A stretch of 26,437 bases of DNA, from the NCBI GenBank assembly GCA_025774615.1, contig JALGVQ010000044.1, forward strand, positions 1 to 26,437, given 5' to 3'. A program made the position numbers and the translations under genes. Origin of the DNA: a bacterium (lineage in GTDB: Bacteria > Blakebacterota > Blakebacteria > Blakebacterales > Blakebacteraceae). This document shows, piece after piece, positions 1 through 7,372 of the stretch. How positions within the stretch are numbered: the first letter of the stretch is position 1; each line of letters starts with the position of its first letter. Below the pieces are notes generated by a model. That model did no database searches, was not told where the DNA came from, and saw only the letters and a program-made list of their open reading frames with translations.

Positions 1-1
1 T

Positions 2-1504
2 CACATAGGACATGCCTATACAACGATCCTCGCCGACGTGTTGACGCGTTACCATCGCCTCTTCGGCAAAGACACCTGGTTCCTGACCGGAACGGACGAG
101 CATGGGCTCAAAGTGCAGGAAGCCGCCAGTGAAGCAGGGATGGAACCGAAGGAATACTGTGACGGTATGGTTGGCCGGTTCATGGAACTGTGGGAACAGC
201 TGGGGATCAGATACGATCGGTTCATCAGAACAACCGATACCGATCACATGGCTTACGTTCAGAAGGTGCTCCTTGATCTCTACGAGAAGGGGGAGATCTA
301 CTCGGCTCCTTACCAGGGTTGGTACTGCGTCCCCGATGAGCGGTTCTGGACAGAGAAGGATATCGTTGACGGTAACTGCCCTGATTGCGGCAGGCCGGTG
401 ATCGAGATCGAGGAGGAGAACTACTTTTTCAAAATGGGATCCCGCCGGGAATGGTTGATCGAGCATATAGAAGAGAATCCCGGATTCATCTTCCCTGAAA
501 GTCGGCGGAACGAGGTTCTCGGATTCCTGCACCAGGGGTTGGGTGATCTCTGTATCAGCAGGCCGAAGAGTCGGCTGGCATGGGGGATCCCGCTTCCATT
601 CGATCCTGACTATGTGACCTATGTCTGGTTCGACGCGCTTCTCAATTATGTGACGGCTACGCTGGAACTGGAGGATCCACAACAAGGTGAAGGATGGTGG
701 CCGGCCGATCTGCACCTGATCGGCAAGGACATCGTCACGACCCACTGCGTCTACTGGCCCACAATGCTGAAAGCCGCGGATATGCCGCTTCCCAGTCGCA
801 TCGCGGCCCACGGCTGGTGGCTGGTAGATGAAGAAAAGATGTCAAAAAGCCTGGGGAATGTAGTCAAGCCGCTCGAACTGGCCGAGCGATACGGCGTAGA
901 TCCGTTCCGCTATTTCCTCATGCGTGACATGACGGTCGGACTCGATCGCTCCTTCAGTGAGGTCGACATGATCCAGCGATACAACAGCGATCTCGCCAAT
1001 GATCTCGGCAACGCGGTCAACCGTGTCACAAAGATGATCGGGCGGTATTCAGGCGGGGTGCTCGGTTCTTCCGGAAGTGCCGCCGGAGAGGAAGAGAGAT
1101 CGATCGAAGCTCTGGCGAAAAAAACCGCGGTGGAGATCCGGACTCTGGTGGAATCGCTGGCAATCAACCAGGTGATCGAGGAGATCCTGGGCCTGGTCAG
1201 AGCCACCAACCGGTACCTGGAGTTGAGGGCGCCATGGCAGTTGGCCCGGGACGAGTCACAGGCTGAGCTTCTGGCGACAACGCTCTACACCTCCGCAGAG
1301 GCCCTTCGGATCGCCGGCGTCCTGCTCAGCCCGGTGATGCCGACAAAGGCTGAAGAACTGCTGTTGCAGCTTGGTGCCACGCTGGATATCGAAGACGGGT
1401 ATGACGCCCTCACGAGCTGGGGGCTTCTTGAGCCGGGCACACCGGTTCCGGGTGGTGATGGGATCTTTCCCCGAATCGAGATGCCGGAGGACCTGAAGGA
1501 GTGA
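2..1504 (+). CDS. metG: Methionyl-tRNA synthetase, 5' end outside window
   Basis: Class I aminoacyl-tRNA synthetase that charges tRNA-Met with methionine in the cytoplasm. The frame is open from base 2, where the catalytic HIGH motif (His-Ile-Gly-His, bases 2-13) is read, so only a short N-terminal stretch is missing. KMSKS lies at bases 836-850. The zinc-knuckle region shows a Cys in GWYC and a CPDC pair about 17 residues later. The stretch WFDALLNYV is typical of the family. The protein ends soon after the anticodon-binding helical domain and lacks the C-terminal Trbp111-like tRNA-binding domain found in some MetG proteins. The stop overlaps the GTG start of the next gene by 4 bp (GTGA), so the two are probably translationally coupled. 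Confidence 0.97.
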   Translation, partial: HIGHAYTTILADVLTRYHRLFGKDTWFLTGTDEHGLKVQEAASEAGMEPKEYCDGMVGRFMELWEQLGIRYDRFIRTTDTDHMAYVQKVLLDLYEKGEIYSAPYQGWYCVPDERFWTEKDIVDGNCPDCGRPVIEIEEENYFFKMGSRREWLIEHIEENPGFIFPESRRNEVLGFLHQGLGDLCISRPKSRLAWGIPLPFDPDYVTYVWFDALLNYVTATLELEDPQQGEGWWPADLHLIGKDIVTTHCVYWPTMLKAADMPLPSRIAAHGWWLVDEEKMSKSLGNVVKPLELAERYGVDPFRYFLMRDMTVGLDRSFSEVDMIQRYNSDLANDLGNAVNRVTKMIGRYSGGVLGSSGSAAGEEERSIEALAKKTAVEIRTLVESLAINQVIEEILGLVRATNRYLELRAPWQLARDESQAELLATTLYTSAEALRIAGVLLSPVMPTKAEELLLQLGATLDIEDGYDALTSWGLLEPGTPVPGGDGIFPRIEMPEDLKE

Positions 1505-2313
1505 AGCTGGTCGATACCCACGCCCACCTCTTCTGGGAGGATTATGAACACGACCTGGATGAGGTGGTGGAGCGGGCGCGGGACGCAGGTGTGGAAGCGA
1601 TCCTCAACCTTGGCACCGATGATGAAACAAGCGCTGAGTGTGTCAACCTGGCCGAGAGATATCCCACCTGCTGGGCCGCTGCAGGTATTCATCCGAACGA
1701 CGCCTCGCTGTACGATTCCGACCGCGATGCAGTCATGGGTCGCGTGCGCGACCTGCTCTCGCACCCGAAAGTGATCGCTGTCGGTGAGAGTGGTCTCGAT
1801 CTCTACCGGGACCGGGTCTCACTCGACACACAGGTCAGGTGCCTCGAGGACCATTTCGCCCTGGCCCGGGAACATGGTCTGCCGATCGTACTGCACAACC
1901 GTCAGGCTGATGCAGAGCTTCGTGACGCGCTCGTGAAGTGGGATGAGGGTGTAACAGCGATCCTGCATTGTTTTGCAGGCGATGCTGAATTCGGAAGATG
2001 GGCGATCGAACGGGGACACTTCCTCGGTCTGGGTGGAGTGTTCACTTTCCCTTCCAGCTCCCTGCGGGAGATGGTGGGAGAGTGGGATCTCGATCACATC
2101 CTGCTTGAAACCGACAGCCCCTTTCTGAGCCCGGTACCTTACAGGGGAAAACGGAACGAACCAACGTACGTCGCTGATACTGCTGCCCTGGTCGCAGACA
2201 CCCTCGGTATGACTCATGACGACCTGGCTGAACGAACCACCGCCAATGCATATCGTGCGCTTGATATCCCGATCGCTGCCGGTTCGAACGACCCGACAGA
2301 CGCCGGATCATAA
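1501..2313 (+). CDS. tatD: TatD family metal-dependent hydrolase/DNase
   Basis: Predicted cytoplasmic TIM-barrel metallohydrolase. TatD proteins act as 3'-5' exonucleases or related phosphoesterases. Metal ligands are visible: HxH at residues 7-9 (DTHAH), Glu96 in GESGLD, His132 in VLHNR, His156 in LHCFAG and Asp205 in ETDSP. The length of 270 residues is normal. The GTG start at 1501 is favoured because it overlaps the metG stop (GTGA) and puts the THAH motif at the usual place just after the N-terminus. The metG-tatD-rsmA order is common in bacteria and points to one transcript. The exact substrate cannot be read from the sequence. The last 15 or so residues after the barrel are low-complexity and Asp/Ser rich. 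Confidence 0.95.
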   Translation: MKLVDTHAHLFWEDYEHDLDEVVERARDAGVEAILNLGTDDETSAECVNLAERYPTCWAAAGIHPNDASLYDSDRDAVMGRVRDLLSHPKVIAVGESGLDLYRDRVSLDTQVRCLEDHFALAREHGLPIVLHNRQADAELRDALVKWDEGVTAILHCFAGDAEFGRWAIERGHFLGLGGVFTFPSSSLREMVGEWDLDHILLETDSPFLSPVPYRGKRNEPTYVADTAALVADTLGMTHDDLAERTTANAYRALDIPIAAGSNDPTDAGS

Positions 2314-2316
2314 GGC

Positions 2317-3144
2317 ATGGGACGGCGACGCCCACCTGCGCTCGGTCAGCATTTCCTGCATGACCCCGCTATCGCCGAAAGGATCGTGGATGCCCTCTCT
2401 CCGGAGGGAAGATCCGTTCTCGAGATAGGACCGGGAAAAGGGATTCTGACACGACTGCTGGCTGATCGGGCTGAACGGCTCACCGCTGTTGAGATCGACC
2501 GAAGACTGGCGGAGGATCTCCGCCATGATCCGCATCTGGCAAATGTCTCCATCATCGAGGGAGATATCCTCAGTCGACCACTCCACCAGTGGCAGGACCC
2601 ACGCCCTGATGGTCAGTTCCTCCTGATCGGGAATCTTCCCTACCAGATTACCAGCCCGCTCCTCTTCGCCTGTCTCGATAATCGGGAATTCATAGACAGG
2701 GCGGTCCTGATGATGCAACGGGAAGTGGCGGCAAGGCTCTCTGCCAGAGAAGGCAGTCGAACCTATGGTGCGATCAGCGTTCTGGCGGCACTGTTCGCGA
2801 GCACCGAGATCGCGCTCACCGTCGGAAAGGGCGCGTTCAAACCTCCGCCCCGGGTCGAGTCGGCAGTGGTCAGACTCACCATGCTCGAGCGACCATTGGG
2901 TGGAGTGGGAGAACCGGGAGGTCTCTCCCATGAGCGGGTAAAAAAGGTGGTAAAGGCAGCATTCTCCCAGAGAAGGAAGATGCTCCGCAACAGTCTCAAG
3001 GGGGGGCTTGCCCGGCTCGATCCGGAGGAGATTGCAGAAGGGGCGGCGGCTGCGGGTATCGATCTGGACCGGCGCGCAGAGACGCTTTCCCCTGAGGAGT
3101 TTATCGAGCTCGCTCGTGCCCTTCCCGACCCGGATGGTGTATGA
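2317..3144 (+). CDS. rsmA: 16S rRNA (adenine-N6,N6)-dimethyltransferase RsmA/KsgA
   Basis: SAM-dependent enzyme that dimethylates the two adjacent adenosines in helix 45 near the 3' end of 16S rRNA, a late step of small-subunit assembly. Family signs in order: LGQHFL at residues 9-14, the SAM-binding motif I EIGPGKG at 36-42, the acidic AVEID at 57-61, GD at 82-83, the catalytic NLPY at 106-109, and the conserved GAFKPPPRVESAVV stretch at 172-185. The length (275) is usual. ATG 2317 lies 3 bp behind the tatD stop, in keeping with coupling. A long open frame on the opposite strand here is only its shadow. Confidence 0.97.
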   Translation: MGRRRPPALGQHFLHDPAIAERIVDALSPEGRSVLEIGPGKGILTRLLADRAERLTAVEIDRRLAEDLRHDPHLANVSIIEGDILSRPLHQWQDPRPDGQFLLIGNLPYQITSPLLFACLDNREFIDRAVLMMQREVAARLSAREGSRTYGAISVLAALFASTEIALTVGKGAFKPPPRVESAVVRLTMLERPLGGVGEPGGLSHERVKKVVKAAFSQRRKMLRNSLKGGLARLDPEEIAEGAAAAGIDLDRRAETLSPEEFIELARALPDPDGV

Positions 3145-3201
3145 TATGGGTACAGACATGGAGTCTGTCGGTTTCACCAACAGGTTCCAAGGAGTGATCG
3201 A

Positions 3202-4317
3202 ATGCAGGAATTAACTCTCTCGGTTCGCGATCCCTGGATGACCCCGCGTCTGGGCGCCAGCGTAAAAAAGATGTCTGTGGCAATCAGGGCAGTTGTTTTG
3301 GGATATCTGGCGTATGCGATATTCGGGCACCTGTCGTATCTGGTTATGGGCAGGCCAGTTGCAGAGACCTGGACCCTCTACAGGTTCTTTCCTCCCCCTC
3401 CGGGTATCGGATCAGGTATCGGATCGATGCTCATCTGGGATATGGGGGCTGTGACAGCTGTTCTCAGTCTCATGATCGGTGGTACCGGTATCGCCAAGAT
3501 CACCTACCGGCAGCTGAAAGGGGACAACTTCTACGGCAACAGCGACGCCTGGAGGTATGCTCTTGCCAGGGGGCGATCCACTCTGGGAACACCATTCATC
3601 AACGCTGTACTGCTTGCACTCATCTGCCTGGCCCTCTGGGTCGTAGGGTGGATATCTTCGATCCCCTTTGCCGGCCCCCTCTTCCTCGGCCTCATGGCCC
3701 TGCCCACCTTCGGGCTCGCGCTCCTGGCGGTATATGTAGCAGTGGCATTCCTCCTCTCCCTGCTGTACACACCATCGGTGATAGGTGCAACAGGTGAGGA
3801 CGCGCTTGAGGGAACGATACAGGTGTTCGGTCTTCTCTGGAACAATCCGTGGCGAACGGCCGGGTATACCGTCACCGTTGTGTTAACGGCTCTCATGGCG
3901 GCCTGGGTCCTGGCGATACTCAGCCTCCTTGCGCTCACCGTTCTGGGGGGTGTGCTCAGCGCTGTCATGGGACCGTCGTTCGATACCATGGCGGCGGGCA
4001 CGATATCCTATCTGCCGTTGAAGAGCCTCTTTTTCATCGACCTGCCGATGTGGATCTGGCCTGGTCCCCTGATGAATCTGCTACCGGCGGTAGATGTCAT
4101 GGCACTTCCACTGACCGGATCACAGGGTGTCGCGGTCTTCATCGGTGGTATCTCACTGGTGATAGTGAGCGGGGTACTGCTCTCGTATGTGATCAGTTGC
4201 CTGGCCAGCGGTTTCACCGTCTCTTACATCGTGCTGAGACGAATGAAAGATGGTGAAGATCTCCTCGAATGGAGCGATGACGTAGATGAACTGGAGTACC
4301 GGGAGGTCGGAGATTGA
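3202..4317 (+). CDS. Polytopic membrane protein of unknown function
   Basis: I do not recognise this family. The 371-residue product is mostly hydrophobic, with about seven or eight likely membrane segments: around residues 25-49, 73-98, 130-152, 155-188 (probably two), 218-255 (one or two) and 307-345. It carries Pro/Gly-rich turns (FFPPPPG near 62-68) and ends in a short acidic cytoplasmic-looking tail (350-371). ATG 3202 follows a good ribosome site, AAGGAG at 3190-3195. Its stop overlaps the TTG start of rdgB (TTGA), so it is part of the same transcription unit. A small inverted repeat (ACAGAC / GTCTGT, 3152-3168) sits in the 57-bp gap after rsmA. A transporter or a membrane-remodelling role would be guesses. 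Confidence 0.85.
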   Translation: MQELTLSVRDPWMTPRLGASVKKMSVAIRAVVLGYLAYAIFGHLSYLVMGRPVAETWTLYRFFPPPPGIGSGIGSMLIWDMGAVTAVLSLMIGGTGIAKITYRQLKGDNFYGNSDAWRYALARGRSTLGTPFINAVLLALICLALWVVGWISSIPFAGPLFLGLMALPTFGLALLAVYVAVAFLLSLLYTPSVIGATGEDALEGTIQVFGLLWNNPWRTAGYTVTVVLTALMAAWVLAILSLLALTVLGGVLSAVMGPSFDTMAAGTISYLPLKSLFFIDLPMWIWPGPLMNLLPAVDVMALPLTGSQGVAVFIGGISLVIVSGVLLSYVISCLASGFTVSYIVLRRMKDGEDLLEWSDDVDELEYREVGD

Positions 4318-4925
4318 AGAAACTCACATCGCTGGTTCTTGCGACCGGGAACACCCATAAGGCGGATGAGATCAGAGTACTGTTTCGGGATGTGAATACC
4401 CGTCTGGTTTCACTCGGTGAACTGGGTCTCGATGTGGATGTGGTCGAGGATGGGGATACGTATGTGGAGAACGCGCTGATCAAGGCCCGGGCCGCGGCCA
4501 GCGCGGCAGGTATGCCCGCCATCGCTGACGATTCGGGGATCGAAGTGGATGCTCTCGATGGCGTCCCGGGGATCCGGAGTGCCCGCTTTGCCGGTGAAGA
4601 CGCCACCGATCTCGAGAACAACGAGCTTCTGTTGAAAATGCTGGAACAGATACCGGAGCAGGAGAGGGGCGGCAGGTTCGTCTGTGCCGCCGTATATGTA
4701 CCCGCATCCACTCAGCCTGGCGAGGAGATCGTGTGCATCGGAGAATGGCCGGGACGCATCGGTTTCGCTCCGAGGGGGGAGAGCGGTTTCGGGTATGATC
4801 CGCTCTTCATCATCCCTGAGGAGGGGGCCACGGCAGCCGAGCTGGGCCCTGAGTACAAGAGGGAACATTCACACCGGTCCAGAGCGTTCACCGCTCTCGC
4901 TGACCATCTGAAGGCTTTGAGCTGA
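4314..4925 (+). CDS. rdgB: XTP/dITP diphosphatase (RdgB/HAM1 family)
   Basis: House-cleaning pyrophosphatase that hydrolyses non-canonical purine triphosphates (XTP, dITP) to monophosphates and keeps them out of DNA and RNA. Visible signatures: ATGNTHK at residues 10-16 (substrate phosphate binding), ADDSGIEVDAL at 71-81 with the metal-binding aspartates, GVPG and SARFAG at 83-94, SGFGYDPLF at 157-165 and SHRSRA at 186-191 (base recognition). The length of 203 is typical. The TTG start at 4314 is favoured because it overlaps the stop of the preceding gene (TTGA), has GGAGG just upstream, and places the TGNxHK motif at its usual distance from the N-terminus. Confidence 0.95.
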   Translation: MKKLTSLVLATGNTHKADEIRVLFRDVNTRLVSLGELGLDVDVVEDGDTYVENALIKARAAASAAGMPAIADDSGIEVDALDGVPGIRSARFAGEDATDLENNELLLKMLEQIPEQERGGRFVCAAVYVPASTQPGEEIVCIGEWPGRIGFAPRGESGFGYDPLFIIPEEGATAAELGPEYKREHSHRSRAFTALADHLKALS

Positions 4926-4955
4926 CCCGCCGATACCATACATTCATACGTTGTC

Positions 4956-5032
4956 CGGGGCGTGGCGCAGTCCGGTAGCGCACCTGCTTTGGGAGCAGGG
5001 GGTCGCCGGTTCAAATCCGGCCGCCCCGACCA
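4956..5032 (+). tRNA. tRNA-Pro (anticodon UGG)
   Basis: A complete cloverleaf can be drawn. The acceptor stem CGGGGCG (4956-4962) pairs with CGCCCCG (5022-5028), followed by discriminator A and an encoded CCA (5030-5032). The anticodon stem is CCTGC/GCAGG with loop TTTGGGA, giving anticodon TGG at 4990-4992. The T loop is TTCAAAT. It lies 30 bp after the rdgB stop and could be read through from that operon. A minus-strand gene converges on it from the right. Confidence 0.97.
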
Positions 5033-5061
5033 CTTCCTTTTCAATACATCAATTATTGCAT

Positions 5062-5724
5062 TTACTTGAATATCCGGTGTCCCACGAATGTGAAGAGTGT
5101 GGTCAGCCCGGTGTATGCCGCGAATCCGCGGAGATCATAAAGTGCGTTCTTATCCGGATCACGCTTGTCGAGGTCGGTCCAGTACCACATGCCCAGCAGA
5201 CTGCCGACCAGACCGGAGAGGTATGTCGGTAACCCGTTCGTCTTCACTGGACTGACACGGGTAATACCATTCTTGGCATAGAGTGGTGTGAGTCCGTTGT
5301 AGAGAAGAATGTTGAACACCACTTCACCATTCTGGACTTTATTATCGGTGCCTTCATTCCAGAGCCAGTTGGCCTTGCTGAAATTGTACTCCTGATGGAT
5401 GGCAAGATCCGCTACCCAGGCAAAGAAAAATCCGATCATTGAGCCAACCCATGCGCGACCGATCTCACGATCGGTCCGGCGCCAACCGTATTGCATGGCA
5501 CCGGATGCTGCGTCCCGCATGGCGTCCGGTCGGAGCGATATGAAACCAATGTTTGTGCGCCCGGTCGATGCTGAGAGTGCTAACGGCCCCAGTTGTGCCT
5601 GATAATAACCGGAATGCAGAGCGTACGAGTCGCCCGACAGGCGTACCGCCTGCTGTGCGTCTGCGCTCGTGGTCAATGCCAGGAACGTCAATATTGTTAA
5701 TAGATATGGAGCTTTCCCTCTCAT
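5062..5724 (-). CDS. Exported protein of unknown function
   Basis: No family recognised. The 220-residue product begins with a clear signal peptide (MRGKAPYLL..., hydrophobic core to about residue 18, likely cleavage after SADA near residue 23). The mature part has at least two moderately hydrophobic segments (WVGSMIGFFFAWVADLA and YLSGLVGSLLGMWYW) and a final one (FAAYTGLTTLFTFVG), so it may be membrane-associated or an outer-membrane protein. It is rich in Tyr, Trp and Asn. ATG 5724 is preferred over the in-frame GTG 5742 because the signal peptide then begins directly and GGAAGGTGA lies at a fitting distance. It stands alone on the minus strand between tRNA genes. Its own promoter must lie in 5725-5915. 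Confidence 0.75.
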   Translation of the reverse strand: MRGKAPYLLTILTFLALTTSADAQQAVRLSGDSYALHSGYYQAQLGPLALSASTGRTNIGFISLRPDAMRDAASGAMQYGWRRTDREIGRAWVGSMIGFFFAWVADLAIHQEYNFSKANWLWNEGTDNKVQNGEVVFNILLYNGLTPLYAKNGITRVSPVKTNGLPTYLSGLVGSLLGMWYWTDLDKRDPDKNALYDLRGFAAYTGLTTLFTFVGHRIFK

Positions 5725-5852
5725 CCGCTGCTCACCTTCCACATGTTGATGATTCGGTTATGCATGGAAAACGGAACCGGTGTGTAATTGTTTACGGGGG
5801 AGAGTATGCAGTGGAAGTGTCGAGCGCAAGAGTTACGACTATCTGAATTATG

Positions 5853-5901
5853 GTGATCGACGTGATCACAACAGCATTGCAACAGAATGATCTACTATAC
5901 A
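5853..5901 (+). promoter_or_regulatory. Possible promoter/operator region of the tRNA cluster
   Basis: A -10-like TATACA (5896-5901) ends 14 bp before the first base of tRNA-Arg, where a tRNA promoter is expected. No convincing -35 box stands at 16-18 bp. Upstream is an inverted repeat, GTGATC (5853-5858) and GATCAC (5864-5869) with a 5-bp centre. It could bind a regulator, or belong to the divergent minus-strand gene. Motif inspection only. Confidence 0.3.
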
Positions 5902-5915
5902 TCTTTCACTTTCTG

Positions 5916-5992
5916 GCGCCTGTAGCTCAGCTGGATAGAGCAGTGGGTTTCTAACCCGCCGGTCGCAGGTTCGAGTCCTGCCAGGCGTGCCA
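5916..5992 (+). tRNA. tRNA-Arg (anticodon UCU)
   Basis: The acceptor GCGCCTG (5916-5922) pairs with CAGGCGT (5982-5988; first pair G-U), followed by discriminator G and encoded CCA (5990-5992). The D arm is GCTCAGCTGGATAGAGC. The anticodon stem GTGGG/CCCGC has loop TTTCTAA, giving TCT at 5950-5952. The T arm GCAGG/CCTGC carries loop TTCGAGT. First gene of a three-tRNA cluster, 13 bp from the next. Confidence 0.97.
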
Positions 5993-6005
5993 TGGACATG
6001 ATCAT

Positions 6006-6083
6006 GGAGAGAGTAGCTCAGTCGGTTAGAGCACCAGGTTGTGGCCCTGGGGGCCGGGGGTTCAATTCCCCTCTCTCTCCCCA
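6006..6083 (+). tRNA. tRNA-His (anticodon GUG)
   Basis: The acceptor GAGAGAG (6007-6013) pairs with CTCTCTC (6073-6079). The histidine-specific extra G-1 is encoded at 6006 and faces discriminator C at 6080; CCA is encoded at 6081-6083. The anticodon stem CCAGG/CCTGG has loop TTGTGGC, giving GTG at 6041-6043. The T loop is TTCAATT. Middle gene of the cluster. Confidence 0.97.
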
Positions 6084-6091
6084 TTGAATGC

Positions 6092-6166
6092 GTCCCCATC
6101 GTCCAGTGGTTAGGACACCGGGCTTTCAATCCGGCAACGGGAGTTCAATTCTCCCTGGGGACGCCA
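6092..6166 (+). tRNA. tRNA-Glu (anticodon UUC)
   Basis: The acceptor GTCCCCA (6092-6098) pairs with TGGGGAC (6156-6162), followed by discriminator G and encoded CCA (6164-6166). The anticodon stem CCGGG/TCCGG has loop CTTTCAA, giving TTC at 6125-6127. The T arm is GGGAG/CTCCC with loop TTCAATT. Last gene of the cluster, 8 bp behind tRNA-His. Confidence 0.97.
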
Positions 6167-6181
6167 TAACTACCCTGCACG

Positions 6182-6207
6182 CGCCCCACCTCTCAACAGG
6201 TGGGGCG
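6182..6207 (+). terminator. Perfect 10-bp hairpin between tRNA cluster and mrp
   Basis: CGCCCCACCT (6182-6191) and AGGTGGGGCG (6198-6207) form a perfect GC-rich stem around a 6-base loop. It stands 15 bp after tRNA-Glu and ends 22 bp before the mrp start. No T-run follows, so it is either a terminator without a U-tract for the tRNA transcript or a 5'-leader structure of mrp. The sequence does not decide between these. Confidence 0.55.
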
Positions 6208-6229
6208 TATCCATGAAAGAGGCCAGCAG

Positions 6230-7363
6230 ATGTCCACAGACGAGAATGCACCAGGTCTGGCACCGGAAGTAGTCCTTGAAACGTTGAGCGCGATCCAGGA
6301 CCCAGATCTTGGCAAGGATATTGTCTCACTCGGTTTCATCAAGAATCTGGAAATCGACGGGGGAACGGTCTCGTTCACCATCGAACTCACGACTCCGGCC
6401 TGCCCCGCCAAGGACCTCTTCGTCTCCCAGGCCAGGGAGCTGGTAGGTCAACTGGAGGGTGTGGAGAATGTGGAGGTCTCCCTCTCGGCCAGCCAGGCAC
6501 AGCCGCAGATCCAGCCACAGAACCTGATTCCCGGGGTAACTCACACGATTGCCGTCGCGAGCGGCAAGGGTGGTGTAGGCAAGTCGACCATTGCCGCCAA
6601 TCTCGCTCTGGCTCTGGCCAGGGAGGGGGCGAGTGTCGGCCTGATGGACGCTGATATCTACGGGCCGAGCATACCGATCATGTTCGGTATCAGGGAACGA
6701 CCCGATACGACCGGAGAAGGGAACGAGGGGAGCAGGATCATTCCGCTCGAAAAGCATGGGATAAAACTCATGTCCCTGGGGTTTCTCGCCGATGAGCGGA
6801 TGCCGGTGATCTGGCGTGGACCGCTGGTGGGCAAGATGGTCCAGGAGTTTCTGGAGCGTGTTGAGTGGGGTGAACTTGATTATCTGATCGTAGATCTTCC
6901 TCCCGGTACAGGTGACGCGCAGCTGACACTGGTACAGAGCGCGCCCCTCTCGGGTGCCGTAGTGGTGACCACACCTCAGGAAGTGGCGCTGGAGGACGTA
7001 GTGCGCGCGCTTCGCATGTTCGAACGAGTCAATGTTCACATCCTCGGACTTGTGGAGAACATGGCTTATTTCACCTGTGATGGTTGCGGGAAGCAGCACA
7101 ATATCTTCTCATCGGGAGGCGGTCGCCGAACTGCCACACAGCTCGGTATCCCCTTCGTGGGTGAAGTCCCCCTCGATGGTTCAGTCTGTGAAGGTGGAGA
7201 CGCGGGTACTCCGGCAATAATTGTCGATCCCGAATCAACTGTTTCACAGGTGTTCATTGAGATGGCGCGGGCCGTGGCTGCAAACGCGAGTATTGTTTCG
7301 ATGCGGGAGGGAATCAGCCAGCGAGAACTTGCCGAGATATCAGAAAAGAGACAGGAAGGGTAG
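6230..7363 (+). CDS. mrp: Mrp/ApbC (NBP35-type) iron-sulfur cluster carrier ATPase
   Basis: P-loop ATPase of the MinD/ParA class thought to bind and hand over Fe-S clusters in the cytoplasm. The N-terminal 90 residues form a MIP18/DUF59 domain (QDPDLGKDIVSLG near 23-35, ACPAKD with Cys58). The ATPase domain has a deviant Walker A, SGKGGVGKST at 111-120, DADIYGPS at 140-147 and VDLPPGTGD at 221-229. The CxxC (Cys283, Cys286) that binds the cluster at the dimer interface is present in FTCDGCG. ATG 6230 is chosen over an in-frame ATG at 6200 because it has AGAGG at 6218-6222 and the earlier start lies inside the hairpin. The gene after it starts 9 bp downstream, so the two are probably cotranscribed. 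Confidence 0.95.
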   Translation: MSTDENAPGLAPEVVLETLSAIQDPDLGKDIVSLGFIKNLEIDGGTVSFTIELTTPACPAKDLFVSQARELVGQLEGVENVEVSLSASQAQPQIQPQNLIPGVTHTIAVASGKGGVGKSTIAANLALALAREGASVGLMDADIYGPSIPIMFGIRERPDTTGEGNEGSRIIPLEKHGIKLMSLGFLADERMPVIWRGPLVGKMVQEFLERVEWGELDYLIVDLPPGTGDAQLTLVQSAPLSGAVVVTTPQEVALEDVVRALRMFERVNVHILGLVENMAYFTCDGCGKQHNIFSSGGGRRTATQLGIPFVGEVPLDGSVCEGGDAGTPAIIVDPESTVSQVFIEMARAVAANASIVSMREGISQRELAEISEKRQEG

Positions 7364-7372
7364 TACCTGGCG

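Noticed and set aside
2308-3180. Long minus-strand open frame (about 290 codons) opposite rsmA
   Set aside because: The plus strand holds every RsmA motif in order. The antisense product has no family-like features, and is explained by codon bias.
4956-6166. tRNA genes as attachment sites of an integrated element
   Set aside because: No integrase, no repeated tRNA 3' end and no phage-like genes occur nearby.
6200-6229. Earlier ATG (6200) as the start of mrp
   Set aside because: It lies in the right arm of the hairpin without a ribosome site; ATG 6230 has AGAGG upstream and the family-like N-terminus starts there.
6326-7099. Minus-strand open frame of about 257 codons opposite mrp
   Set aside because: It lies fully inside the well-supported Mrp gene and its translation looks random, with no ribosome site or domain.
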